Of a DNA stretch of 8,759 nucleotides, positions 1 to 6,842 are shown in pieces. Made by a program: the position numbers and the translations under genes. Location of the stretch: assembly GCA_019420465.1 (NCBI GenBank), contig JAHZHB010000070.1, positions 1 to 8,759 on the forward strand, written 5' to 3'. Under the pieces are notes generated by a model. It saw only the letters and a program-made list of their open reading frames with translations, was not told the DNA's origin and searched no databases. How positions within the stretch are numbered: position 1 is the first letter of the stretch; every line of letters begins with the position of its first letter. Origin of the DNA: Lachnospiraceae bacterium. GTDB lineage: Bacteria > Bacillota > Clostridia > Lachnospirales > Lachnospiraceae.

Positions 1-708
1 ATGAGTGAGTACCTGGAGAAATATTCCGTGTCCCGTCTGATCGGTGCGCCCCCTGGATATGTAGGTTATGAAGAGGGAGGCCAGCTGACAGAGGCTGTAC
101 GTCGTAAACCGTACTCGGTTGTCCTCTTTGATGAGATTGAGAAAGCCCATCCGGATGTCTTTAACGTCCTGTTACAGGTACTGGATGACGGCCGTATCAC
201 CGATTCCCAGGGCCGTACCGTAGACTTTAAGAATACGATCCTGATCATGACGTCCAATATCGGTTCTTCCTATCTGCTGGATGGTATTTCCGAAGATGGC
301 AAGATCCTGCCGGAGGCTGCCGAGGCCGTTACCAAAGACCTGCGTGCCCACTTCCGTCCGGAGTTTTTGAACCGTCTGGATGAAACGATCATGTTCAAAC
401 CGCTAACCAAAGACGATATTGGCTTTATCGTTGATCTGCAGCTTGCAAAACTCAACGAGCTGTTAGCTTCCCAGGAGTTTACCGTAGAGCTGACACCTGC
501 AGCCAAACAGTACGTCATCGACAACGGTTATGATCCGACCTATGGTGCAAGACCGCTGCGTCGTTATCTGCAGACCCATGTAGAGACACTGACCGCCCGC
601 CTGATCCTTGCCGGTAATATCCATACCGGTGACACGATCGTGATCGATCTCAAGGATGGCAAGCTTACTGCTGATGCCAGACACATACTGAAAGGAGAAG
701 TCGAATGA
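1..708 (+). CDS. clpB: ATP-dependent disaggregase ClpB, C-terminal part (5' end outside window)
   Basis: This is the second AAA+ module and C-terminal domain of the Hsp100 chaperone ClpB, which threads aggregated proteins through its hexameric pore in cooperation with DnaK. The visible 235 residues begin just after where Walker A would lie. They contain the pore loop GYVG (19-22), Walker B VVLFDE (40-45), sensor 1 TSN (84-86), the arginine finger in RPEFLNR (119-125) and sensor 2 GARPLRR (182-188). The ClpP-docking tripeptide (LGF/IGF type) found in ClpC and ClpA before the RPEF motif is absent, and the pore-loop context GAPPGYVGYEEGG and HFRPEFLNR are ClpB-like, so I prefer ClpB over ClpC. 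The Met at position 1 aligns with an internal MSE(Y/F) of ClpB, so it is not the real start; about 600 N-terminal residues lie upstream. The stop overlaps the next start as ATGA, indicating co-transcription. Confidence 0.93.
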   Translation: MSEYLEKYSVSRLIGAPPGYVGYEEGGQLTEAVRRKPYSVVLFDEIEKAHPDVFNVLLQVLDDGRITDSQGRTVDFKNTILIMTSNIGSSYLLDGISEDGKILPEAAEAVTKDLRAHFRPEFLNRLDETIMFKPLTKDDIGFIVDLQLAKLNELLASQEFTVELTPAAKQYVIDNGYDPTYGARPLRRYLQTHVETLTARLILAGNIHTGDTIVIDLKDGKLTADARHILKGEVE

Positions 709-878
709 TACCCCAGGATCCAGTAATGCTACTAAGCTATGTCAATACGCAGCTTCGCGACAATTACCGAGACCTTGAAGATCTCTGTGACCGTCTCGAC
801 GTAAGCCAGACCGACATCGAAGAAAAACTCGGTAAAATCGGTTACAGCTATAAAAAGGATCTGAACCAGTTTAAATAA
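705..878 (+). CDS. DUF4250 domain small protein
   Basis: A 57-residue protein beginning MIPQDPVMLLSYVNTQLRDN, which matches the start of DUF4250 family proteins as I recall them (MIPxDPxMLLSxVNTxLRD). It is mostly helical and charged, with two helical halves: residues 7-30 (VNTQLRDNYRDLEDLCDRL) and 33-45, followed by a short tail. The size equals the usual family length of about 55-65 residues. It has no signal peptide or membrane segment. Its function is unknown; the layout resembles a small helix-turn-helix-like fold, but this is only an impression. The ATG is supported by AAAGGAGA at 691-698 and by the 4-base ATGA overlap with the clpB stop, so translation is probably coupled to clpB. The gene ends just before the long hairpin at 894-982. 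Confidence 0.82.
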   Translation: MIPQDPVMLLSYVNTQLRDNYRDLEDLCDRLDVSQTDIEEKLGKIGYSYKKDLNQFK

Positions 879-893
879 CGCACAAATGTAAAT

Positions 894-982
894 GCCGAAG
901 AGGCAGAAATAAAATATCCCTCCGAAAACGCTGAAAAACGGTTTGCGTTTTCGGAGGGATATTTTATTTCTGCCTCTTCGGC
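894..982. terminator. Perfect 38-bp inverted repeat, bidirectional terminator between convergent genes
   Basis: The left arm 894-931 is the exact reverse complement of the right arm 945-982, with a 13-base loop at 932-944. The inner 14 bp (CCCTCCGAAAACGC with GCGTTTTCGGAGGG) form a G+C-rich core followed on both strands by the T-rich run ATATTTTATTT. An intrinsic terminator is therefore available to clpB-DUF4250 transcripts on the plus strand and to the LysR gene on the minus strand, whose stop codon is at 993-995. The outer 24 bp extend the hairpin far beyond what termination needs. Confidence 0.85.
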
Positions 983-992
983 CATCAAAGCT

Positions 993-1874
993 TTAAAGAA
1001 GTTCAAGAAATTTGGAGAGAGCGGGGTTCTGGTTTTGCGGTTTCCAGATTGCTTTGACTTCGATGTGTTCGTGGGCGCCGGTCAGAGGGATGATGGCGTA
1101 GTCGGGATTATGCAGGGCCTGTTTGAGGGCATTTTCAGGCAGGATCGTGATGCCGGTGCGGGCGGCCACCAGAAGGAGCAGGGTTTCGATGTCGGGGGAG
1201 GTGGCGGCTACGCGGGGGATAAAGCCGGAATCGGCGTATTTGTCAGGGAGCATGTAGCCGATCGCCATGGGATCTTCATAAAATTTGGAGAGAAGAAAAC
1301 GCTCATTTTTCAGTTCGCTGCGGTACAGAGCCGTACGGGTGGCCAGCGGATGGTCGGCATACAGGACGGCGTACAGAGGATAGGAGGCGATCACTTTCTG
1401 TTCGAAAGCCGTAAGATCCGTGTCATTGTAACAGATGTCCAGAATGAGGTCGTATTTGTCCTGCTCCAGATGTAACAGAAGATCAAGATAATTTTCCCGG
1501 TAGAGCTCAAAGGAAATATCACTGTGCATGGCATGAAAATCCCGCAGGATCCGTCCAAAATCAGGTGTTTCATAGCCTTTGACGTAGCCGATCTGGACAG
1601 AGCCGGAGATACCGGCGGCGGCAGCTTCCACCTTTTCGAGGGCGCGCCGTTCCATTTCAAGGATGGCTCTGGCTTCCTGTAAAAAGACCTTTCCGGCAGG
1701 GGTCAGTTCGACGTGGCGGCGTGAGCGGTCAAAGAGACGCACGCCCAGCTGGTCCTCGAGCGTCTGGATGCGCTGGGTCATGGCGGTCTGGGAGATAAAG
1801 TGTTTTTTGGCTGCTTCGGTAAAGTTCAAGCATTCTGCAACAGAGATAAAATAGGTGAGCTGGTTGGTTGTCAC
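993..1874 (-). CDS. LysR-type transcriptional regulator
   Basis: A 293-residue LysR-family regulator (family norm about 290-310). Residues 1-60 form the winged helix-turn-helix, including NFTEAAKKHFISQTAMTQRI and the typical LEDQLGVRLFDRSRRHVELTPAGK. A linker helix (about 63-88) follows, then a two-lobed periplasmic-binding-protein-like effector domain to the C-terminus (VQIGYVKGYE onward). I chose the GTG at 1874 because the family starts a few residues before the QLxYF motif and because AAAGGA lies 8 bases upstream of it. The frame stays open for 27 more codons, to an ATG at 1955, but that extension has no ribosome binding site and would overlap the gene's own likely promoter. It diverges from the hydroxyacyl-CoA dehydratase operon, the standard arrangement for a LysR regulator controlling its neighbour and itself. 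The ligand is unknown; a pathway hydroxyacid or CoA ester would be logical but is inference. Confidence 0.92.
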   Translation of the reverse strand: MTTNQLTYFISVAECLNFTEAAKKHFISQTAMTQRIQTLEDQLGVRLFDRSRRHVELTPAGKVFLQEARAILEMERRALEKVEAAAAGISGSVQIGYVKGYETPDFGRILRDFHAMHSDISFELYRENYLDLLLHLEQDKYDLILDICYNDTDLTAFEQKVIASYPLYAVLYADHPLATRTALYRSELKNERFLLSKFYEDPMAIGYMLPDKYADSGFIPRVAATSPDIETLLLLVAARTGITILPENALKQALHNPDYAIIPLTGAHEHIEVKAIWKPQNQNPALSKFLELL

Positions 1875-1926
1875 GGGGCAGATCCTTTCTGTGGGGGAGT
1901 TATAGGGAAAATATAATCTTTTTCTT

Positions 1927-1955
1927 ATTATATATAGGAAATGTGCTGAGTGCAA
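1927..1955 (-). promoter_or_regulatory. Probable promoter of the LysR gene
   Basis: On the minus strand a perfect TATAAT -10 (plus positions 1927-1932) lies 17 bases from TTGCAC (1950-1955), a weak -35 matching 3 of 6 consensus bases. Transcription would begin near 1920, giving a leader of about 45 bases before the GTG at 1874. The -35 overlaps the left half of the GTGCAAT dyad at 1950-1980, which would allow autorepression. Confidence 0.5.
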
Positions 1956-2004
1956 TCCTTAAAATACAGGCATATTGCACATAAATCATAAGGATTTGCT
2001 TATG
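1950..2004. promoter_or_regulatory. Nested dyads, candidate LysR-regulator operator
   Basis: Three overlapping inverted repeats lie between the divergent promoters: GTGCAAT (1950-1956) with ATTGCAC (1974-1980); AATCCTTA (1954-1961) with TAAGGATT (1989-1996); and CATAAG (1987-1992) with CTTATG (1999-2004). The third is centred near 1995.5, about 64 bases upstream of the predicted start of the dehydratase operon, which is where LysR regulators usually have their recognition site (around -65). The first overlaps the -35 of the regulator's own promoter. Which dyad is bound cannot be read from sequence. Confidence 0.5.
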
Positions 2005-2023
2005 GAAAAGCAGTATTTCTGTA

Positions 2024-2053
2024 TTGGTAAATTCTGACAGGATATTTTATAAT
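2024..2053 (+). promoter_or_regulatory. Probable promoter of the hydroxyacyl-CoA dehydratase operon
   Basis: TTGGTA (2024-2029) and a perfect TATAAT (2048-2053) are separated by 18 bases, predicting a start near 2060 and a leader of about 32 bases. The -35 matches the consensus at 4 of 6 positions, which suits an activator-dependent promoter under the adjacent LysR regulator. The leader ends with AAGGAGAGG (2077-2085) six bases before the ATG at 2092. Confidence 0.6.
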
Positions 2054-2091
2054 TAATCATAATGCAGAGAAACAAAAAGGAGAGGTAAATC

Positions 2092-3330
2092 ATGGCAGAA
2101 GAAGTTAAAAAACCAAGAAGACCGGTTGATCCGAATTCAGCCAAATACAAGCTGGGACAGATCGCAGCAAAAGCCTATTCGGATGCACAGGCAGCCAAAG
2201 AGCGCGGTGAGCTGGTTGGCTGGTGTTCAAGCAATTTCCCGGTAGAGATCCCGGAGACGCTGGGCTTATATGTCTGTTATCCGGAAAATCAGGCCGCCGG
2301 TATCGCTGCCAGAGGCGGCGGAGAGCGTATGTGTGAGATCAGTGAGGCAGATGGCTATTCCAACGATATCTGTGCGTATGCCCGTATCAGTCTGGCTTAC
2401 AGCAAGGTAAAGGATGCGCCGGAGCAGAATATGCCGCAGCCGGATTTTCTTCTGTGCTGTAACAATATCTGCAACTGTATGATCAAATGGTACGAAAATC
2501 TGGCAAAAGAGCTTGATATTCCGTTGATCATGATCGATATTCCGTTTAACCCGGATTATGAAGTATCCGATGCAGAAGTGGTTTATATCCGTGAGCAGTT
2601 CTGGGATGCCATTCATCAGCTGGAGAAGCTGACCGGCAAGAAGTGGGACGATGAGAAATATAAACAGGTGATGGAAATCTCCGGACGTACCAGCCGTGCA
2701 TGGCTGGCTGCAACGGCCTGCGCCCGTTATACACCGTCTCCGTTTAACGGTTTTGACCTGTTAAACCATATGGCTGTTATGGTTACAGCCCGCGGCAAGA
2801 TCGAGGCGGCAGAGGCTATGGAGCTTCTGTTAAAAGAGTATGAGGCCAATCACGAAAAGGGTGAATCTACCTTCCGTGCGGAGGAAAAGCACCGTATCAT
2901 GTTTGAGGGCATCGCCTGCTGGCCGTGGCTTAGAGTGACATCCACCGGTATGAAGAGTCGTGGTATCAATATGGTTACAACGATCTATGCCGATGCTTTT
3001 GGTTTTATCTATAAAGATTTTGATGATATGTGCCGTGCCTATGCCAGGGTGCCCAATGCTATCAATCTGGAATATGCCCGTGACAAACGTATCAAGCTGT
3101 GCAGGGACAATCATGTTGAGGGACTTTTGGTCCATACCAACCGTTCCTGCAAGCTGTGGAGCGGTTTTATGGCTGAGATGAGCCGCCAGATCGGCGAGGC
3201 CTGCGATATTCCTGTGGTCAGCTTTGACGGTGACCAGGCGGATCCGCGCAATTTCTCCGAAGCCCAGTACGATACCCGTGTACAGGGCCTGACGGAGATC
3301 ATGGAGATGAAAAAGGAGGCAAAGGCATGA
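2092..3330 (+). CDS. hadB: (R)-2-hydroxyacyl-CoA dehydratase, larger subunit (HadB/FldB-like)
   Basis: The 412-residue larger subunit of an oxygen-sensitive dehydratase that converts an (R)-2-hydroxyacyl-CoA to the (E)-2-enoyl-CoA through a ketyl radical. It matches HadB/FldB along its length. Cysteines in the conserved contexts CAYAR (Cys94), LLCCNNIC (Cys122/123) and NRSCK (Cys353) are the expected [4Fe-4S] ligands. Also present are GWxxS with Ser47, YPENQAAG with Glu65 (equivalents of HadB Ser37 and Glu55 by my recollection), SPFNGFDL (216-223) and FDGDQADPR near 384. An extra Cys129 follows the CCNNIC motif where HadB has Gln, as I recall it. The protein is soluble, with no signal peptide. 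It is the first gene of the operon and its stop overlaps the next start (ATGA), as expected for subunits made in equal amounts. The substrate is not determined by sequence; aryllactyl-CoA or 2-hydroxyisocaproyl-CoA is favoured by the transferase type. Confidence 0.9.
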   Translation: MAEEVKKPRRPVDPNSAKYKLGQIAAKAYSDAQAAKERGELVGWCSSNFPVEIPETLGLYVCYPENQAAGIAARGGGERMCEISEADGYSNDICAYARISLAYSKVKDAPEQNMPQPDFLLCCNNICNCMIKWYENLAKELDIPLIMIDIPFNPDYEVSDAEVVYIREQFWDAIHQLEKLTGKKWDDEKYKQVMEISGRTSRAWLAATACARYTPSPFNGFDLLNHMAVMVTARGKIEAAEAMELLLKEYEANHEKGESTFRAEEKHRIMFEGIACWPWLRVTSTGMKSRGINMVTTIYADAFGFIYKDFDDMCRAYARVPNAINLEYARDKRIKLCRDNHVEGLLVHTNRSCKLWSGFMAEMSRQIGEACDIPVVSFDGDQADPRNFSEAQYDTRVQGLTEIMEMKKEAKA

Positions 3331-4448
3331 GTCTGACAGAAATTTTACAGAAATTTGAAACGATCGCAAACGATCCGAAAGGACAGAAGGAAAAATATCT
3401 GGCAGCCGGAAAAAAGGTGGTACTGACTGCGCCGGTCTACACTCCGGAAGAACTCATCCATGCTATGGGTCTGGTGCCGATGGCCGCCTGGGGAGCAGAT
3501 ATGGAGATCAATGAAGCAAAAAAGTATTTCCCGGCTTTTATCTGTTCCGTCATGCAGTCTATTCTGGAACTGGGTATAAACGGTACATACGATGGCGTCA
3601 GTGCGATCGTGATCCCGAGTCTGTGTGACAGTCTGAAAGTTCTTGGAGAAAACTGGAAATACGGTGTGCCGTCTATTCCATTTGTTCCGATGACCTATCC
3701 GCAGAACAGAAAACCGTCCTACGGAGCAGCGTTTACCAAAGCCGGATACGAGAGAGTCATCCGTGATCTGGAAAAAGCTACAGGATGTTCCTTTGATGAT
3801 GCGGCACTGAAAGCTTCGATCGAAGTATACAATACGCACAATAAAGTGATGCGAAAACTGGCAAAAGTGCTGACAGAGCATCCGGAAATCACCGCCATGC
3901 AGCGCAGTGCTGTATATAAGAGTGCAGGATTTATGCTGAAGGAAGAACATACGGCACTGGTTGAAGAACTGCTTGCCTGTCTGGAACAGACACCTGCCGG
4001 AGCGGAAAAGATACGGATCTATGTATCCGGTATTCTGGCTGACAGTCCGTCACTTCTGGAGATCTTTGATGAAAACGGATTTATGATCGCCGGAGATGAT
4101 GTGGCAGCAGAAAGCCGTCAGTACCGCACCGATGCGCCGGAGAAGGAGACCGGCATCGACAGCCTGGCCGCCAAATTCTGTGCGATGGACAACTGCTCTG
4201 TACTGTATGATGTGGAGAAGAAGCGTGTACAGATGATCGTAGATGAAGCAAAGGCCTGCAAAGCAAAAGGTGTGGTTGTCGTACTGACAAAATTCTGTGA
4301 TCCGGAAGAATTTGATTATCCGCTGATCAAAAAAGCCTGTGATGCGGACGGACTTCCCTGCCTTCTGATCGAGGTTGACCGTCAGATGACCAACTACGAA
4401 CAGGCCCGCACGATGCTGGAAGGCTTTAAAGATATGCTTGACATGTAA
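3327..4448 (+). CDS. hadC: (R)-2-hydroxyacyl-CoA dehydratase, smaller subunit (HadC/FldC-like)
   Basis: The 373-residue partner subunit of the dehydratase, belonging to the same HgdB/FldBC superfamily as the preceding gene but shorter. It carries its own [4Fe-4S] cluster. Cysteines in family contexts are FPAFICSVMQ (Cys73), IPSLCDSLK (Cys100) and TKFCDPEEFDYP (Cys324). The N-terminal segment VLTAPVYTPEELIHAMGLVPMAAWGA (32-57) is the conserved first Rossmann-like element, and GDDVAAESRQY (257-267) is another family signature. In this family one subunit's cluster takes the low-potential electron from the activator and the other binds the substrate; the division of labour is known from HadBC and HgdAB, not visible here. 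The start overlaps the previous stop, and AGGAGG at 3314-3319 sits 7 bases before the ATG. The next gene follows 17 bases after the stop. Confidence 0.9.
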   Translation: MSLTEILQKFETIANDPKGQKEKYLAAGKKVVLTAPVYTPEELIHAMGLVPMAAWGADMEINEAKKYFPAFICSVMQSILELGINGTYDGVSAIVIPSLCDSLKVLGENWKYGVPSIPFVPMTYPQNRKPSYGAAFTKAGYERVIRDLEKATGCSFDDAALKASIEVYNTHNKVMRKLAKVLTEHPEITAMQRSAVYKSAGFMLKEEHTALVEELLACLEQTPAGAEKIRIYVSGILADSPSLLEIFDENGFMIAGDDVAAESRQYRTDAPEKETGIDSLAAKFCAMDNCSVLYDVEKKRVQMIVDEAKACKAKGVVVVLTKFCDPEEFDYPLIKKACDADGLPCLLIEVDRQMTNYEQARTMLEGFKDMLDM

Positions 4449-4465
4449 AAGAAAGAGGTAAAGAT

Positions 4466-5704
4466 ATGAGCGAAATGAAAAGACCCCTGGAGGGTGTAAA
4501 AGTACTGGAACTGGCTACCTTTATTGCCGGTCCCTGCTGTGCAAGATTCCTGGCTGATCTCGGCGCTGAGGTTATCAAAGTAGAGGCGCCAAACGGTGAT
4601 CCGCTTCGTTATACAGCTGTAAACGAAGGCCGTCCGTACGGTGATAAAGAGGATACGAGCTTTACGCTGGAAAATACAGGAAAGAAATGTGTGATCCTGA
4701 ATACAAAGACAGAAGCCGGACGTGCAGCACTGGAAAAGCTGATCGCAGAAAGTGATATCTTTATTACCAACTGGCGTCAGCCTGCTTTAAAGAGAGCATC
4801 TCTGGACTATGAGACACTGAAAGTCAAATACCCGAAGCTGGTTATGGGATATATCAGCGGCTATGGTGAAAAAGGACCGGACAAGGATCTGCCGGGCTTT
4901 GACTTTACTGCATACTTTGCCCGTGGCGGTGTGATGGGACCGATGCATGATGCTGATTCCGCACCGATGCTTCCGATCGCCGGTTTTGGTGATCATCAGG
5001 TGGGTATGTATCTGGCCAGTGGTATTCTGGCAGCATTGTATCGTGCAAGAGAGACGGGAAAGGGCGATCAGGTGACTGTCAGCCTGTTCCATACTGCGAT
5101 CTGGGATGTGGCACTGTATCTGCAGTCCAATCAGTACGGTGATCCGTCCACACAGTATCCGATTCGTTCCACACAGATCGCCAATCAGCTGCAGGTGGCC
5201 CGTCAGACAAAGGATAAAAAATGGATCCAGATCGCTATGCCGCGTTACGATTATTATTATCCGATCTTTATGGAGGCTCTCGGCCGTCAGGATCTGATCG
5301 GTGATGAGAGATACTATCCGCAGACTGCTGTACAGGAACATCTGGAAGAATTCAGTCAGATCGTGGCTGAGGAAGTGGCAAAAAGAACACTGGATGAGAT
5401 GGTTGAACTGATGAACAAGGCAGATCTGCCGTATGCTGTATGCCAGACCTGGGATCAGCTTCTTAAGGATGAGCAGGCATGGGGTTCCGATGCCCTGACA
5501 AAGGTAAGCTTCCCGAACGGTGAGGAGCGTACAATGGTGCGTACACCTGTACTGTTTGCAGATACTGAGCTTCCGCCATACGAAAGAGGTGCATTCCTCG
5601 GAGAACATACAAAGGAAGTGCTGAAAGAACTGGGTTACAGTGATGCACAGGTAGAAGCTATGCTTGCGGCAGGGGAAGCCTGTGATGTTAAGAGAATAGG
5701 ATAA
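4466..5704 (+). CDS. hadA: Family III (CaiB/BaiF) CoA-transferase, HadA/FldA-like
   Basis: A 412-residue family III CoA-transferase. It moves CoA from an acyl- or enoyl-CoA product onto the free (R)-2-hydroxyacid so that the dehydratase can act. The N-terminus GVKVLELATFIAGPCCARFLADLGAEVIKVE (10-40) is the family's Rossmann signature. The catalytic aspartate is Asp176 in GFGDHQVGMYLASG, aligned with Asp169 of formyl-CoA transferase. The segment SGYGEKGPDKDLPGFDFTAYFARGG (131-155) closely resembles FldA/HadA. The C-terminal part, including DLPYAVCQTWDQLLKDEQAW, closes the interlocked-ring dimer. Lactate and 2-hydroxyglutarate dehydratase systems use family I transferases instead, so this gene argues for a phenyllactate, 4-hydroxyphenyllactate, indolelactate or 2-hydroxyisocaproate substrate. 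AAAGAGG at 4452-4458 precedes the ATG. In the classical fldAIBC and hadAIBC clusters the transferase is first; here it is third. Confidence 0.9.
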   Translation: MSEMKRPLEGVKVLELATFIAGPCCARFLADLGAEVIKVEAPNGDPLRYTAVNEGRPYGDKEDTSFTLENTGKKCVILNTKTEAGRAALEKLIAESDIFITNWRQPALKRASLDYETLKVKYPKLVMGYISGYGEKGPDKDLPGFDFTAYFARGGVMGPMHDADSAPMLPIAGFGDHQVGMYLASGILAALYRARETGKGDQVTVSLFHTAIWDVALYLQSNQYGDPSTQYPIRSTQIANQLQVARQTKDKKWIQIAMPRYDYYYPIFMEALGRQDLIGDERYYPQTAVQEHLEEFSQIVAEEVAKRTLDEMVELMNKADLPYAVCQTWDQLLKDEQAWGSDALTKVSFPNGEERTMVRTPVLFADTELPPYERGAFLGEHTKEVLKELGYSDAQVEAMLAAGEACDVKRIG

Positions 5705-5712
5705 GAAGAGTT

Positions 5713-6489
5713 ATGTATACACTTGGTGTTGATGTGGGGTCTACTACATCAAAATGTGTTTTGTTAAAAGAGGGCAGAGAGATCGTAGCCACGTCCCTGC
5801 TTCGTGCAGGGACGGGTACGGACGGACCGGCACGCGCCCAGGCGGAAGTCCTTGAAAAGGCAGGACTGACGGCTGCGGATATAGCCTATGTGATGGCAAC
5901 CGGATATGGACGGAAGACATTACAGACAGCCACAGGCGAAATGAGCGAGCTTTCCTGTCATGCCAGAGGCATTTCTGCGATGTATCCGGATACCCGTACC
6001 ATCATAGATATCGGCGGACAGGATGCCAAAGTCATCAGTCTTGGCAACAATGGCCAGATGATGAACTTTGTCATGAACGATAAATGTGCTGCGGGCACAG
6101 GCCGTTTTCTGGATGTTATGGCGGGGATTTTGCAGCTGGATATCGGAGACCTGGAAAAAGAAGCCGAAAAATCAGAGACGGCAGCCAAAATTTCCAGTAC
6201 CTGCACGGTTTTTGCGGAATCCGAAGTCATCTCCCAGCTGGCCAGTGGTGCAGCCAGGGAAGATGTCGTGGCCGGTATCTGTAATTCTGTGGCAGCCCGT
6301 GTGGCAGCGCTGGCCAAACGTACCGGCATAAAAGAAGAGGTCTTTATGAGCGGTGGTGTGGCAAAAAACGGAGGCGTGCGTCTGGCACTGGAAAGAGAGC
6401 TGGGGGTAAAGATCCATTACAGCGAATTTTCGCAGCTGATGGGTGCGTATGGGGCTGCCTTATTTGCATACAGTAAAGCCGGAAACTAA
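5713..6489 (+). CDS. hadI: 2-hydroxyacyl-CoA dehydratase activator (HadI/FldI/HgdC family)
   Basis: A 258-residue ATP-dependent activator ('archerase') of the ASKHA fold, typical length about 255-270. The homodimer holds one [4Fe-4S] cluster between its subunits and, on ATP hydrolysis, injects a single low-potential electron into the dehydratase. The first phosphate-binding motif is GVDVGSTTSK (5-14), the second is IDIGGQDAK (98-106), and the adenosine motif is MSGGVAKNGG near residues 211-220. The cluster ligands are Cys125 in NDKCAAGTGRF and Cys164 in SSTCTVFAESE. It begins 8 bases after the transferase stop with only a weak purine-rich AAGAAGAG, so it may depend on translational coupling; a low level suits a catalytic activator. 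It is the last gene of the operon. No hairpin is visible after its stop before the tyrS promoter at 6524. Confidence 0.92.
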   Translation: MYTLGVDVGSTTSKCVLLKEGREIVATSLLRAGTGTDGPARAQAEVLEKAGLTAADIAYVMATGYGRKTLQTATGEMSELSCHARGISAMYPDTRTIIDIGGQDAKVISLGNNGQMMNFVMNDKCAAGTGRFLDVMAGILQLDIGDLEKEAEKSETAAKISSTCTVFAESEVISQLASGAAREDVVAGICNSVAARVAALAKRTGIKEEVFMSGGVAKNGGVRLALERELGVKIHYSEFSQLMGAYGAALFAYSKAGN

Positions 6490-6523
6490 GAATGAAACGT
6501 CCGCAGACAGTGAAATTTATCTC

Positions 6524-6552
6524 TTGACACTACCCTTTTTGTCCCCTATAAT
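6524..6552 (+). promoter_or_regulatory. Consensus sigma-A promoter of tyrS
   Basis: TTGACA (6524-6529) and TATAAT (6547-6552) are both perfect matches to the housekeeping consensus at the optimal 17-base spacing. Transcription should start near 6559, about 350 bases upstream of the tyrS ATG. Such a strong constitutive promoter is typical of genes controlled downstream by a T-box. Confidence 0.9.
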
Positions 6553-6559
6553 GGGCAAA

Positions 6560-6842
6560 GAAAAGCAAAGAAGGAAACAAGTACCCACAGAAGCACTCCA
6601 CAGAAAGCAGCCGGTCGATGAGAGGCGCGGACAGTGATCTATGGCGAATACATTCCGGAGCTTCGCACCGAAAAGAGATGAGTAGGCTGCGACGGAAGAG
6701 CCTCCGTTATACGGGCCAGAGTATAGATGATTTGTACTCTATGAGGCAGGGATCGTGAGAGACCTGTGAATAAAGGTGGTAACACGGGATTGCATTTACA
6801 GCCCCGTCCTTTAGTTTGAAAAAACAGAGGACAGGGCTTTTT
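6560..6842 (+). ncRNA. T-box riboswitch leader, tyrosine-specific
   Basis: The leader senses uncharged tRNA-Tyr and permits tyrS transcription when charging is low. Stem I has AAGC (6563-6566) pairing with GCTT (6660-6663) and GGAA (6573-6576) with TTCC (6653-6656). The specifier codon UAC (Tyr) is at 6649-6651 in GCGAAUACAUUCC, which aligns with the specifier-loop strand of known T-boxes; AAGUA on the opposite strand (6579-6583) and GAUGAG at 6617-6622 are further Stem I signatures. Other stems pair ACGGA/TCCGT (6692-6696, 6703-6707), AGAGTA/TACTCT (6718-6723, 6735-6740) and CAGG/CCTG (6747-6750, 6763-6766). The T-box AAGGTGGTAACACGG lies at 6773-6787; its bulge UGGU (6777-6780) matches the ACCA end expected of tRNA-Tyr. 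The antiterminator pairs AAAGG (6772-6776) with CCTTT (6808-6812) and ACGGG (6784-6788) with CCCGT (6803-6807). Confidence 0.95.
6801..6842 (+). terminator. Regulated terminator of the tyrS T-box
   Basis: GCCCCGTCCT (6801-6810) pairs with AGGACAGGGC (6828-6837) apart from one C/A mismatch, followed by TTTTT at 6838-6842. It shares bases 6803-6812 with the antiterminator, so the two folds are mutually exclusive, as the T-box mechanism requires. Between it and the tyrS ribosome binding site lies a smaller hairpin (GGGTC 6854-6858 with GACCC 6873-6877) without a U run. Confidence 0.9.

Noticed and set aside
1035..1475. A 146-codon plus-strand frame opposite the LysR gene
   Set aside because: The Gly-, Phe- and Val-rich translation is a mirror of the regulator's effector domain; no start signal and no family resemblance.
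1875..1955. An upstream ATG start for the LysR regulator adding 27 residues
   Set aside because: The extension covers the likely -10/-35 of the gene, has no ribosome binding site, and exceeds the N-terminus of the family.
2830..3369. A 179-codon minus-strand frame across the junction of the two dehydratase genes, and similar frames at 3345-3950 and 2266-2616
   Set aside because: They are antisense to two clear dehydratase subunits, with no ribosome binding site, no recognisable domain and low-complexity composition.
4787..5608. A 273-codon open frame on the minus strand inside the CoA-transferase gene
   Set aside because: It lies wholly antisense to a strongly conserved gene, its translation is rich in Cys, His and Ile with no family features, and it arises from codon bias of the real gene.
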